64,000 nt of DNA from contig CAIVKC010000069.1 of assembly GCA_903906365.1 (NCBI GenBank), forward strand, positions 62,001 through 126,000, read 5' to 3'. The notes under the pieces are model-generated. The model made no database searches. It saw only the letters and a program-made list of their open reading frames with translations, and was not told where the DNA came from. Shown here in pieces: positions 29,356 through 38,025 of the stretch. A program made the translations under genes and the position numbers. This stretch comes from an uncultured Bacteroidota bacterium (lineage in GTDB: Bacteria > Bacteroidota > Bacteroidia > Chitinophagales > Chitinophagaceae). The stretch's first letter is position 1. Each line of letters starts with the position of its first letter.

Positions 29356-30795
29356 ATGAAAATTACAATTTGCATTTTCACGGCGTGTATGGCAGTTTTC
29401 AATACTCTTTCAGGGCAGGATTATCATGCCGTTCAGGGATCCTCGTTTGCAGGAAGCCTGGGGGTATCCAATAATCCGGCTTCCATCACCAATACCCCCT
29501 ACTCCTGGGATATTAACATTTTGGCAGTCCAGCTAAAAACAATAACCAACGGATATCGGATCGATAACTACTCCCTGCTCACCTCTGCCAGCCAATCAAC
29601 GGCCAGCATGAACACCGGTGATTTCCATCGATACCTCGACTTGAACTTTAATCTAAACCTAATCAATACCAGGATTGCCCTTAACCGGACGCATACCCTG
29701 GCTTTTGGGGTAAACCTCCGTGGAAACGGGCGGGTTCTTACAAACAGGTATTTTTATGCCGACTCACTGCCAAGCGTAGACCAGTTCCTGGGATCCAACC
29801 TGAACCGGACCCTGGAGGGCCATTTCAGTTCCAGCAGCTGGCTGGAAGCATTTGCCACCTACAGCCAGACACTCTGGGATGATGACCAGGGAAGACTCAA
29901 CGGGGGCATCACCCTTAAGGCCACCCGCGGCCTTTCCGGGGCTTTTGCCCACCTGGTGGATTTCAGCTCGGTACCCACACCCAACGGAGGAGACACTTCA
30001 TTTACAGTCAACTCGGTTTCGGGTAAATATGGTTATTCCAATAATTACGACCAATGGCAAAATAGCAGGCCATCCAGCACCAACATCCGTGATTTTATCA
30101 CCAATACAAGGGGTGGATTCTGCTTCGACCTGGGATTGGAGTACCTGGTAAAAACCCAGGAAGTCAGTACCGTCTATGATGAGGATAATTTTTTTGATTA
30201 CGACTGGAAATTCGGTCTGTCACTGCTCGATGTAGGATATAACCAATACAGGTATGGTAATAAGAGCAGTATGTTTACCTCCCCTTCACCTCAGGTAACG
30301 GGTGCACTCCTTAATCAAAAATTCGATTCGCTTTCCTCTCTGGCAGATTTCAACGACAGTCTCTCCGGCATTGTCCGTGGCTTTTCCCCACTGGGGGGCA
30401 AATTCAGGGTAGAAAACCCAACCAGGCTGGTCATCAATGTAGACCGGGCCTTCCCCGCCGATTTTTATGTCAACGCAGAAATTTCCCTTAATATTCACCC
30501 TTCCCCGGAAAATAGTAACAGGTATTTTACCCAACAAATCAACCTGATTACCCTCACTCCCAGGTGGGAGACCAGGCGCTGGGGTTTTTACCTGCCCCTT
30601 CAATATACCATAGAAGGGCATTTTATGGCCGGGGCAGCCCTTAAGGCGGGGCCGCTGCTGCTGGGAATACATAACCTGGCTAACCTGTTTTTTAAAAACA
30701 GGATTCAAAACGGGGGCGGATACCTTGCCCTTCAGCTACGGGCACCCAGGAACCTCAGGGCCAGGGCTGATAAAAGGCTGGATTGCCCCAATTAG
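29356..30795 (+). CDS. DUF5723-type outer-membrane beta-barrel protein
   Basis: The 479-residue protein has a signal peptide (first 20 residues, ending LSGQ) and a barrel-like pattern of alternating aromatic strands. Recognisable features are the N-terminal GSSFAGSLGVSNNPASI and the GINLRGNGR-like turn typical of DUF5723, a family of Bacteroidota outer-membrane proteins of unknown role related in style to PorV/PorP. It begins 7 bp after the FAD oxidoreductase gene and is probably in the same transcript. That suggests, without proof, a link between the PKS product and the outer membrane. Confidence 0.78.
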   Translation: MKITICIFTACMAVFNTLSGQDYHAVQGSSFAGSLGVSNNPASITNTPYSWDINILAVQLKTITNGYRIDNYSLLTSASQSTASMNTGDFHRYLDLNFNLNLINTRIALNRTHTLAFGVNLRGNGRVLTNRYFYADSLPSVDQFLGSNLNRTLEGHFSSSSWLEAFATYSQTLWDDDQGRLNGGITLKATRGLSGAFAHLVDFSSVPTPNGGDTSFTVNSVSGKYGYSNNYDQWQNSRPSSTNIRDFITNTRGGFCFDLGLEYLVKTQEVSTVYDEDNFFDYDWKFGLSLLDVGYNQYRYGNKSSMFTSPSPQVTGALLNQKFDSLSSLADFNDSLSGIVRGFSPLGGKFRVENPTRLVINVDRAFPADFYVNAEISLNIHPSPENSNRYFTQQINLITLTPRWETRRWGFYLPLQYTIEGHFMAGAALKAGPLLLGIHNLANLFFKNRIQNGGGYLALQLRAPRNLRARADKRLDCPN

Positions 30796-30915
30796 CAGCC
30801 ACGGGACGGGAGACTGACATCCTCCCTGCAAGCGGCAATCGATATCAATGGGGCCTGCCCTTTTAGGGGGCACCCCCTGTAAAACATTTACGGTCGAAAA
30901 AATGTTATTGTAACA

Positions 30916-31287
30916 ATGGAAGCAGCAAAAAAGAAAACACTGGTTCTGGGGGCCTCAGACAATCCGGAACGCTACAGTTATCTCGCCGTAAACAGATTGC
31001 GGGGCAAAGATTATCCCGTTGTAGCCATTGGCGGAAAAAAAGCGACCGTTTCAGATGTTGAAATAACCACTGAAAAACCTCCATTTAAAGATATTGATAC
31101 CGTATCGATTTATCTGAACCCGGCCCATCAACCCGCCTATTACCAGTACATTCTTTCTCTGAACCCTAAAAGGATCATTTTCAATCCGGGAGCAGAAAAC
31201 CCGGTTTTTTATAACATGGCCCTTGAAAAGGGAATTAAGCCGATGGAAGCATGCACCCTTGTTTTATTAAGCACCGGCCAGTACTGA
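30916..31287 (+). CDS. CoA-binding domain protein (YccU-like)
   Basis: The 123 residues form a single Rossmann-like CoA-binding domain: TLVLGASDNPERYSYLAVNR at the N-terminus, then YPVVAIGGKK, VSIYLNPAHQPAYYQYI and IFNPGAENPVFY. Related domains occur in succinyl-CoA synthetase and protein acetyltransferases, but stand-alone members have no defined function. It appears to be a single-gene unit, with 120 bp to the upstream gene. Confidence 0.88.
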   Translation: MEAAKKKTLVLGASDNPERYSYLAVNRLRGKDYPVVAIGGKKATVSDVEITTEKPPFKDIDTVSIYLNPAHQPAYYQYILSLNPKRIIFNPGAENPVFYNMALEKGIKPMEACTLVLLSTGQY

Positions 31288-31744
31288 AGCAATAATTCAC
31301 CCCTCTGCACGTTCTAATTTGCTGCCCATAGAAGGCCGTCTGCCGGCACGGGTGGTTGTTGATTGTACCCTTTCATTACTCATCCTTAAAAACTTACCCC
31401 GATGAATTATCAGGAATTACGCCGTTCTCTGGCCATTAAACTCTTGTCTGTCAGGAAAATCAGTCTAACCAACCTGTTCCCAACACCACAGGCTTTCGAA
31501 GGCACACAAGGCCTCCGGCATGCATGGGGAGAGTCTAAGGATGAATCATCCGAAAAAAACGGACCCGCGCCACACCAGCCCTTTATCCTGAAAAAATAAA
31601 CAGCACGCTCCGGTTTCCAGGGCCCGGATCAGCCGCAAAAGGCTCATGAAGAGGCCTTGAAACCCAGGCGGGTTCATAAAAGTTTAACATACACGTCATT
31701 TTGCCATTATTGGGTTTTTCGGTAAATTCGAAAAACCCATTTTT
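31288..31744. other. Spacer between the CoA-binding protein and ykuK-like genes
   Basis: These 457 bp show no convincing gene. A 65-codon frame at 31402-31599 (starting MNYQELRRSLAIKLL) has no family resemblance and no promoter box; I leave it uncalled. The only clear structure is the inverted repeat at 31711-31739. Confidence 0.5.
31711..31739 (+). promoter_or_regulatory. Perfect inverted repeat overlapping the ykuK-like promoter
   Basis: TGGGTTTTTCG and its exact complement flank a seven-base centre (GTAAATT). The element contains TAAATTCG (31723-31730), close to the -7 box, and ends 5 bp before the ATG at 31745, with TTTT in between. It could be an operator covering the promoter, or a terminator for upstream transcripts. 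The symmetry is certain; the role is open. Confidence 0.6.
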
Positions 31745-32218
31745 ATGTTATGGCGAAAATTTAATGGCGACCAGATTGAACTGCCCATAGTAGACGCCGT
31801 TGAGCAGGCGATACGGCGGGAAACCGAAAAAGGCTTTCATTTGAAAGTTTGTGTAGGTACGGATTCACAGGTTAAAGGAGCTGAAACAGAATTTGCGACC
31901 GTTATTGTTTTTTTAAGGGAGGGGCACGGAGGTTTTATGTTCATCCACAATGAAAAAACGAAGACAAAGTACACCATCAAGGAAAGAATGCTGGTGGAGG
32001 TTGCCAAAAGTATTGAAATTGCCTATGAGCTCTGCAACCTGTTTAACAAGTACGATGTAGACATGGAAGTCCATGCCGACATTAACACCAACCCCCATTT
32101 CAAGAGCAACGATGCGCTGAAGGAAGCGATGGGCTATATCCTGGGCATGGGGTTCGCATTCAAAGCAAAGCCGGAGGCGTTTGCCAGCAGCAGCTGCGCC
32201 AACAAGGTGGTTAACTAA
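31745..32218 (+). CDS. YkuK-like ribonuclease H-fold protein (DUF458)
   Basis: The 157 residues match the YkuK/DUF458 family, which has an RNase H-like fold: VCVGTDSQVKG near residue 38 supplies the first acidic residue, YTIKERMLVEVAKSI follows, and VEVHADIN-type sequence (MEVHADINTNPHFKSNDAL) gives the later Asp. No activity is established for the family. It is a single gene whose promoter region carries a perfect 11-bp inverted repeat ending 5 bp before the start codon. Confidence 0.88.
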   Translation: MLWRKFNGDQIELPIVDAVEQAIRRETEKGFHLKVCVGTDSQVKGAETEFATVIVFLREGHGGFMFIHNEKTKTKYTIKERMLVEVAKSIEIAYELCNLFNKYDVDMEVHADINTNPHFKSNDALKEAMGYILGMGFAFKAKPEAFASSSCANKVVN

Positions 32219-32260
32219 GGCAAATAGGGTCAGCGTTTATAAGGGACTGTTGTGAAGATT

Positions 32261-32881
32261 TCACGACCCTGGAGAAAGTCTCCCCGCAAATTCAGCATTC
32301 ATTTCACCTATCAGCTGCAAAATTTTATCTTTTCCCATTTTCTTTACCGTGCTTGTCACAAAATGCTGTGGTAAAAACTGCCAGGTCTCGCGCATTTTCT
32401 GGAGGAAATTTTTTAAATTCAGACTGACGGTTCGCTGGTTTTCTTTATCCGCTTTGGTAAACACCAGGCAAAACGGTATGTTCCACTTACCCAGGTTATT
32501 GACGAATTCCAGGTCATTTTTCTGGGGGCTATGCCGGCTGTCAATCAGAACAAATACATTCATCAGGCTCTCCCGCTTGCGCAGGTAATCTTCGATCATG
32601 ATTTCCCACTTTTTCCGCTGGGAAATGGAAACCTTGGCAAATCCATAACCCGGCAGATCCACGATGTACCATTCACCGTTGATCAGAAAATGGTTGATCA
32701 ACTGGGTTTTCCCCGGCGTATTGGATGTTTTCGCCAGTTTTTCATTATTGCAGAGCATATTGATGAGTGAAGACTTTCCCACATTGCTCCTTCCAATAAA
32801 TGCATACTCCGGTTTGTCAGGCGGGGGGCACTGGGTATATTCCGGGCTGCTGATGATATAGGTCGAAGATTTTATTATCAT
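32261..32881 (-). CDS. yihA: Ribosome biogenesis GTPase EngB (YihA/YsxC)
   Basis: This small essential-type GTPase acts late in 50S subunit assembly. The protein shows the G1 loop GRSNVGKSSLIN, the switch I region SNTPGKTQ, G3 DLPGYGFAKVS, G4 FTKADK and a family-typical end. The frame is open to 32944, but the family N-terminus is MIIKSSTYIISSPEY, so the start is placed at 32881, giving 206 residues. A TATCTTG sequence on the minus strand at 32912-32906 lies upstream of that start and inside the longer frame, which supports the later start. Confidence 0.95.
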   Translation of the reverse strand: MIIKSSTYIISSPEYTQCPPPDKPEYAFIGRSNVGKSSLINMLCNNEKLAKTSNTPGKTQLINHFLINGEWYIVDLPGYGFAKVSISQRKKWEIMIEDYLRKRESLMNVFVLIDSRHSPQKNDLEFVNNLGKWNIPFCLVFTKADKENQRTVSLNLKNFLQKMRETWQFLPQHFVTSTVKKMGKDKILQLIGEMNAEFAGRLSPGS

Positions 32882-33042
32882 GGTACAATTCAATGAATAA
32901 GTACGCAAGATAGTGAAGATACCAGGAGCAGGCCCGATAAGCATGGGCTAACAGCTTAAATTAGCCGGGCACCTGTTGAATTAGGGGGTGGATTTTGCCC
33001 ATCGGGCCTGAAACAGCCTGCCGCCAACTCAATTCTCTGCCT

Positions 33043-33050
33043 TAACTTTG
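33043..33050 (+). promoter_or_regulatory. -7 promoter box directly ahead of menG
   Basis: TAACTTTG matches TAnnTTTG exactly and is separated from the ATG at 33055 by four bases. With the usual distance from box to start site, the mRNA would begin at or within a few bases of the start codon. Confidence 0.6.
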
Positions 33051-33054
33051 GCCC

Positions 33055-33798
33055 ATGTCAAAATACAGTCATGATTCGATCATGCCCTTCAAGGATTCCA
33101 AAATGGATAAAAAGGGGCAGGTGGCAGAAATGTTTGACCAGATTGCCTTTCGTTACGACTTCCTGAACCGGTTCCTCAGCGGGGGCATCGACAGGTTCTG
33201 GCGCCGCAGGGCCATCAGGGAACTGCAGGGCATCCATCCCGGGTTTATCCTGGATGTGGCCACCGGAACGGGCGATGTCGCCATTATGATGGCCAAATAC
33301 CTTCACCCCCGGAAAATTACCGGAATTGACATTTCCGAAGGAATGATGGCCATTGGAAGGGAAAAGATTGCCAAACTGGGGCTTCAGGGGACGATTGAAC
33401 TCCTAAAAGGGGACAGCGAATCCATTCAATTTGAAGACAACCGTTTTGATGCCGTCACCGTGGCTTTTGGGGTGAGGAATTTCGAAAATCTGGAAAAAGG
33501 GTTACACGAAATGCTGCGGGTGCTTAAACCGGGTGGCAAACTGGTCATTCTGGAATTCTCAAAACCAAGATCCCGGGCCTTTAAAGGCATCTACAATCTG
33601 TATATGAAGCGGATTACGCCGGGCATCGGCAAGCTGGTTTCCCGACATGGGGAAGCCTACCAATACCTCAACGAATCGGTACGGGCTTTCCCCGAAGGAA
33701 ATGACCTGTTGGAAATCATTGAAAAAGCCGGTTTTAAGAGCACCTACCTGCGCAGGCTCAGTCTGGGAATCTGCACCCTTTATTGCGGACAGAAATAA
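33055..33798 (+). CDS. ubiE: Demethylmenaquinone methyltransferase
   Basis: This enzyme (MenG/UbiE) does the last step of menaquinone synthesis, C-methylating demethylmenaquinone with SAM. The 247 residues include VAEMFDQIAFRYDFLNRFLS, the SAM loop LDVATGTGDVAI near residue 64, and the UbiE signatures YDxxN-like and VAFGVRNFENLEKGL. The N-terminal MSKYSHDSIMPFKDS is shared by Bacteroidota homologues, so the first ATG is kept, although it lies only four bases after a TAACTTTG promoter box; the transcript may be leaderless. It is followed by porT, an arrangement often found in this phylum. Confidence 0.96.
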   Translation: MSKYSHDSIMPFKDSKMDKKGQVAEMFDQIAFRYDFLNRFLSGGIDRFWRRRAIRELQGIHPGFILDVATGTGDVAIMMAKYLHPRKITGIDISEGMMAIGREKIAKLGLQGTIELLKGDSESIQFEDNRFDAVTVAFGVRNFENLEKGLHEMLRVLKPGGKLVILEFSKPRSRAFKGIYNLYMKRITPGIGKLVSRHGEAYQYLNESVRAFPEGNDLLEIIEKAGFKSTYLRRLSLGICTLYCGQK

Positions 33799-34118
33799 GA
33801 TGGCCAATCCTTTTCCCCGGTAAAATAGGGATCAGGCCTCGGCGGACCCCCTCCGCCGGTTCTTTTGGAAGACCAGGGGCGGCTTTTTTGGCCCCCCAAT
33901 ACATGGATAAGGCTGCACGGCAAGCCTCCCCCGGCAGATATAACGGCCGGTTTTGTTAACCAAGCCTTAAATATTGGGCTATTAAATTGGGTTTCAACAA
34001 TTATTCCAAGCTTCCCTGCGTTAAGTGCTTGTTCAGGCACCCGGTTTTTGCCTCTGGGATAGCCATGATATATATTTATCTTGAAAATATATCATAATTA
34101 ACCGATTTACAGCTACTT
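33799..34118. other. Spacer between ubiE and porT
   Basis: These 320 bp carry no gene. A GC-rich hairpin (CGGCGGA, loop, TCCGCCG; 33840-33858) followed by GTTCTTTTGG could end the ubiE transcript, though the T tract is poor. The last 60 bp are AT-rich, as expected of the porT promoter, and contain two copies of ATATATC-like sequence. Confidence 0.4.
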
Positions 34119-34871
34119 ATGATTTTTAATAGAACCATGCAGCGCATTAAAAAAGCCTCTTACGGCCTATTTCTTATTGGGTGCTTTTCTGCCTTGTTTT
34201 CCCTGGAAGGAAAAGCCCAGCTGCGCGATAACGAAAACCTCCCCGACCATGACGGCAAATTTTACCACCTGGGCATCGCCCTCATTTATAATAATTCCCA
34301 TTTTCAGGTAAGCGCCCATCCTTCTTTTCTGCAAAGTGACAGTGTGCTGTCGGTAAACCCACTCAATACGGGTGGATTTGGGCTGGCGGGTCTGCACACT
34401 TTCCGGATCAGTGACCACCTGGAATTTCGAGTGGTATTTCCCCAGCTAATGTTCTCTTACAAGAACCTGAGCTATAATGTAAAATATCCATCCAGCGGGG
34501 AGACCTACAAGGCAACCAAACAGGTGGAATCGATTTTACTGGGGTTCCCCACTCAGGTAAAATTCCTCTCAGACCGTATCCATAATTTTCGTGTTTATAT
34601 GCTTGGCGGGGTCAATTACCAGTATGACCTGGCTTCCAACGCTTCTTCCAGAAAAGCGCAGAACCTGGTCAAACTCAAACCCTATGATTTCAGCATTGAG
34701 GCGGGCATCGGTTTTCAGTTTTATTTTCCGGTATTTATACTGTCGCCGGAACTCAAAATAAGCGATGGACTGATCAATATCCACAGCAGGGACCCGAACC
34801 TCATTTATTCGAGCAGCATCGACAAACTCAATTCCAGGATGGTCGTATTCTCGCTTATCTTCGAAGGGTAA
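34119..34871 (+). CDS. porT: PorT-family outer-membrane protein of type IX secretion
   Basis: PorT is an outer-membrane beta-barrel needed for the type IX secretion system, which exports proteins with C-terminal sorting domains across the outer membrane. The 250-residue protein has a signal peptide ending near KAQ (about residue 34 from the first ATG; a second ATG lies at 34137). The family features are FYHLGIALIYNNSHFQV, the middle FGLAGLHTFRISDHLEFR, and the C-terminal barrel ending in MVVFSLIFEG, with an aromatic residue near the end. Its position after ubiE is conserved in Bacteroidota. No other core T9SS gene lies in the window. Confidence 0.87.
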   Translation: MIFNRTMQRIKKASYGLFLIGCFSALFSLEGKAQLRDNENLPDHDGKFYHLGIALIYNNSHFQVSAHPSFLQSDSVLSVNPLNTGGFGLAGLHTFRISDHLEFRVVFPQLMFSYKNLSYNVKYPSSGETYKATKQVESILLGFPTQVKFLSDRIHNFRVYMLGGVNYQYDLASNASSRKAQNLVKLKPYDFSIEAGIGFQFYFPVFILSPELKISDGLINIHSRDPNLIYSSSIDKLNSRMVVFSLIFEG

Positions 34872-34919
34872 GCAACGGCCTGAATCCAAGCTGGCTGCAG
34901 GACTCCATTCATTTCACTG

Positions 34920-36659
34920 TTAATAATCGTACTGCCTTCTGAACATGTTGACCCTTATTCCCAGGGTAAAGACGGAGGAAGAAGAACTGAACACCTCGGC
35001 TCCTGTGATGTTGGTGGGTGCATGGTAATTTCGCTGCAACACAGATAAATCGATGAAGAGATTCTCCTTGATTTCATAAGAAACGTTGGCAGAAAGGTTT
35101 ATGCAGTTAGCCGCTATGCCCGATCCGATTTTATACCCATAATCCCTCAGCCTTGTCTGATAGTCACTGAAAATATTGCCGCCAAAATTTTGGCCGGCTG
35201 AATCAGTACCCTGCTTAAAGCTGATTATTTTGGCTTCTATGTTCCATTTGGGGGAAGGCTGGTAGCGGACTATGGCCAGGAATTCCGAAAAATTAGCGCC
35301 CAGCGGGTGAGCCAGGGGCTGGTTATAATGGGAAAAATTGGATACGGTATCGTTGTGGGAATAGGTAAAGGGCCTCACAAGATTTGCCTCTCCCTGTATA
35401 TCCAGGTTCTTTATATTAAAGGCATCAATGTATTTGAAACCAAGCTGGAGTCCCTGCTTATTGGCCCAGTAACCCCTTCCATAATGAACTATCTGGCTCA
35501 GCACAAATTCATTGATCAGGAGCTGGCCGTAAAACTGCACCACATGGCCGACATTGGCCTTAAAATCAAGCCCCACGGTGGTTTTGTCCGGACTGCCATT
35601 TTGCTGTTGGGCGGAAACCAGGAAGATGACCGGGTTGAGATAGGTGAAATCAAAATGATCCGGCCGGCTGAACACCACATTTTCATACAAGCCCACATTA
35701 AGCCAGGGGGCTGCATTATAGCTCAGGTGATGGATCACGGCATATTTCCTGGGATAATAATAATCCCCCGGTCTGTGCTGGTTGACCAATTCCATGAACA
35801 GGTTCTGGTAATTGATTTTCCAGATCCGCGTGTTCAGTTTCAAAAACAGGTAGGGGGCGGCATAATCACTCAGGAATAGACTGCGGTATCCATTGCCGAT
35901 AAAATTCTTATCATACCCAAACTGGATATCAAAATATTTAAAGGCATTAAAATAGATGGAGGCCCTGTTATCGAAATAATCAAAAGCTGTCTTTTTAAAG
36001 GTCTTATAATACCCTGCACCGGGGACGGCATAATACCCCGTAGAGGTAACCCTGTCCTGGAAAAAACTGGGCCCTCTTTCCTGGTTATCGGTCAGATAAG
36101 CAGAAAAACCAAGTTTATTGGCAATCATTCCACGCATTGTCAGCCCCTTTGCATTGAGGAAAACGCGCTCCTTGTTCCCGGTCTCAATGGACTGGGTCTG
36201 CTGAACTACCGGGTCCAGCATCAGTAAGAAATCCTTTTCGTTGACAACATAGCAATTGGCCTTTTGCTTATAAAAGGAGTCCCAGAACGGTTTCTTACTC
36301 CTGAAATTATCCTGGCTTCCACTTACCCATTCCGCATTGTTCATCAGGAGATCCTGCAGGTTATACTGGTCGATCTTGGAGAGGCGGTAATAATAATCAT
36401 AGGGGTAAAACTTATGCAGGGAATCGGATAACTGCGCAACACTGACAGCCAATTTACGGCTGATGGGTTTAACCGTCGATATATTCAGTTCCGGGTTTGT
36501 CTGCAGCAGAATCTCCATCCTTTGCAGGAATTCCTCGGATTTGGATCCCTGGGGTAAAAAGGAGGATTGGGAAAATCCAAAGACAGGAAAAATCAGAATT
36601 ATGCAGTGTCTTAGTATGGTTTTTATAAATTGCGTCATGTTTGCGATTTGTTGTCTCAA
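34920..36659 (-). CDS. Wzi-like outer-membrane beta-barrel protein (capsule assembly family)
   Basis: The 579-residue protein begins with a signal peptide (cleavage after about GFSQ) and continues as a large beta-barrel: many alternating Tyr/Phe strands and the end SVFTLGIRVNMFRRQYDY. The overall pattern (N-terminal helical segment, then FIGNGYRSLFLSDYAAPYL and the LNPVIFLVSAQQQNGSPDK turn) resembles Bacteroidota proteins of the Wzi capsule-assembly family, which in E. coli bind surface polysaccharide. A start seven codons later (36638) is also possible. Its start is only 8 bp from that of the divergent pyrC. Confidence 0.7.
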   Translation of the reverse strand: MRQQIANMTQFIKTILRHCIILIFPVFGFSQSSFLPQGSKSEEFLQRMEILLQTNPELNISTVKPISRKLAVSVAQLSDSLHKFYPYDYYYRLSKIDQYNLQDLLMNNAEWVSGSQDNFRSKKPFWDSFYKQKANCYVVNEKDFLLMLDPVVQQTQSIETGNKERVFLNAKGLTMRGMIANKLGFSAYLTDNQERGPSFFQDRVTSTGYYAVPGAGYYKTFKKTAFDYFDNRASIYFNAFKYFDIQFGYDKNFIGNGYRSLFLSDYAAPYLFLKLNTRIWKINYQNLFMELVNQHRPGDYYYPRKYAVIHHLSYNAAPWLNVGLYENVVFSRPDHFDFTYLNPVIFLVSAQQQNGSPDKTTVGLDFKANVGHVVQFYGQLLINEFVLSQIVHYGRGYWANKQGLQLGFKYIDAFNIKNLDIQGEANLVRPFTYSHNDTVSNFSHYNQPLAHPLGANFSEFLAIVRYQPSPKWNIEAKIISFKQGTDSAGQNFGGNIFSDYQTRLRDYGYKIGSGIAANCINLSANVSYEIKENLFIDLSVLQRNYHAPTNITGAEVFSSSSSVFTLGIRVNMFRRQYDY

Positions 36660-36667
36660 TTTAAAAT

Positions 36668-38008
36668 ATGCAAAATTACCTGATTAAAAACATATCCATC
36701 GTAAATGAAGGGCAGACCTTTCATGGCGATGTACTCATCAAAATGGGGCGGATTGAAAAAGTAGCGGCAAATATACAACCTGCGATACATGTTCACGAAA
36801 TCAACGGGGAAGGGAAGCATTTATTGCCCGGGGCCATTGATGACCAGGTGCATTTCCGTGAGCCGGGATATCCCCAAAAAGCAACCATTTATTCAGAGGC
36901 CAAGGCCGCCGTGGCAGGAGGAGTTACTTCCTTTATGGAGATGCCCAATACGGTTCCCGCGGCTTTAACCCAGGAATTGCTGGAACAAAAATATGATATT
37001 GCTTCAGCCGGTTCCCTGGCCAACTATTCCTTTTATATGGGAACCTCCAACGAAAATGCCGAGGAAATCCTTAAAACCAATGAAAAAAAGAGTCAGGTTT
37101 GCGGCATAAAGATATTCATGGGTTCTTCCACCGGCAATCTGCTGGTGGACAATTTTCTCACCCTGGACAAGATATTCCGGGAATCCGAGTTGCTGATAGC
37201 CACCCATTGTGAGGATGAAAAAATCATCCGGGAGAACTTAAACCTGATCAGGCAGCAAAACCGGCCGCTGGTCGCAGCAGACCACCCTGTCATCCGTGAT
37301 GAAGAGGCCTGCTTTGAATCTTCCTTCAAGGCCATCCAGCTTGCCAAAAAACACAATAGCAGGCTGCACATTCTCCACCTTAGTACAGAAAAAGAAATGC
37401 AGCTTTTCACCAACATGATACCGCTGGGAGAAAAGAGAATAACCGCTGAAGTATGCGTTCACCACCTGCATTTCACCAGCGATGACTATGGCAGGTTGGG
37501 CAACCAGATCAAATGTAATCCCGCAATAAAAGCGCCCAGGCACCGGGAGGCCTTATGGAAGGCCCTCCTGGATGACAGGCTTGACCTGATAGCTACGGAC
37601 CACGCACCCCATACCTGGGAAGAAAAAAACCAGCCCTATGAAACGGCGCATGCCGGCCTGCCGCTTGTACAGCATTCCATGCCCCTGATGCTGCATTATG
37701 TAAGGCAGGGAAAGATCAGCCTGGAAAAAATGGTAGAAAAAATGAGCCATGCCGTAGCCGCCTGCTTTCAGATCGCCGACCGGGGGTACATCAGGGAAGG
37801 GTATTTTGCCGACCTGGTGATTGCAGACCTGACCCAGCCAACCACGGTGACCAGGGAAAACATATTGTATAAATGTGGCTGGAGCCCCCTGGAAGGCTTC
37901 CAATTTCCAGCAACCATTACCCATACTTTCGTAAATGGTCATATGGTTTATGGAAACGGCGTATTTGAGGAATCTTTTATGGGTAAGCGATTATTGTTCA
38001 ACCGGTAA
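36668..38008 (+). CDS. pyrC: Dihydroorotase (class I type)
   Basis: Dihydroorotase closes carbamoyl-aspartate to dihydroorotate, the third pyrimidine step. The 446-residue sequence has the amidohydrolase layout: DDQVHFREPG near residue 58 (the first His of the classical HxH metal pair is Gln here), KIFMGSSTG with the Lys that is carboxylated, ATHCEDE and HILHLSTEKE with the metal His residues, and ATDHAPHT with the catalytic Asp. The His-to-Gln change is common to Bacteroidota homologues as far as I recall. The gene may be translated with the downstream MutS-like gene, 17 bp away. pyrD lies 14 kb further on. Confidence 0.92.
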   Translation: MQNYLIKNISIVNEGQTFHGDVLIKMGRIEKVAANIQPAIHVHEINGEGKHLLPGAIDDQVHFREPGYPQKATIYSEAKAAVAGGVTSFMEMPNTVPAALTQELLEQKYDIASAGSLANYSFYMGTSNENAEEILKTNEKKSQVCGIKIFMGSSTGNLLVDNFLTLDKIFRESELLIATHCEDEKIIRENLNLIRQQNRPLVAADHPVIRDEEACFESSFKAIQLAKKHNSRLHILHLSTEKEMQLFTNMIPLGEKRITAEVCVHHLHFTSDDYGRLGNQIKCNPAIKAPRHREALWKALLDDRLDLIATDHAPHTWEEKNQPYETAHAGLPLVQHSMPLMLHYVRQGKISLEKMVEKMSHAVAACFQIADRGYIREGYFADLVIADLTQPTTVTRENILYKCGWSPLEGFQFPATITHTFVNGHMVYGNGVFEESFMGKRLLFNR

Positions 38009-38025
38009 AACCCAATGCTCCCTCC

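Noticed and set aside
31402-31599. 65-codon frame MNYQELRRSLAIKLL...
   Set aside because: No promoter box, no known relative that I recognise, and no coding context; kept only as part of the spacer entry.
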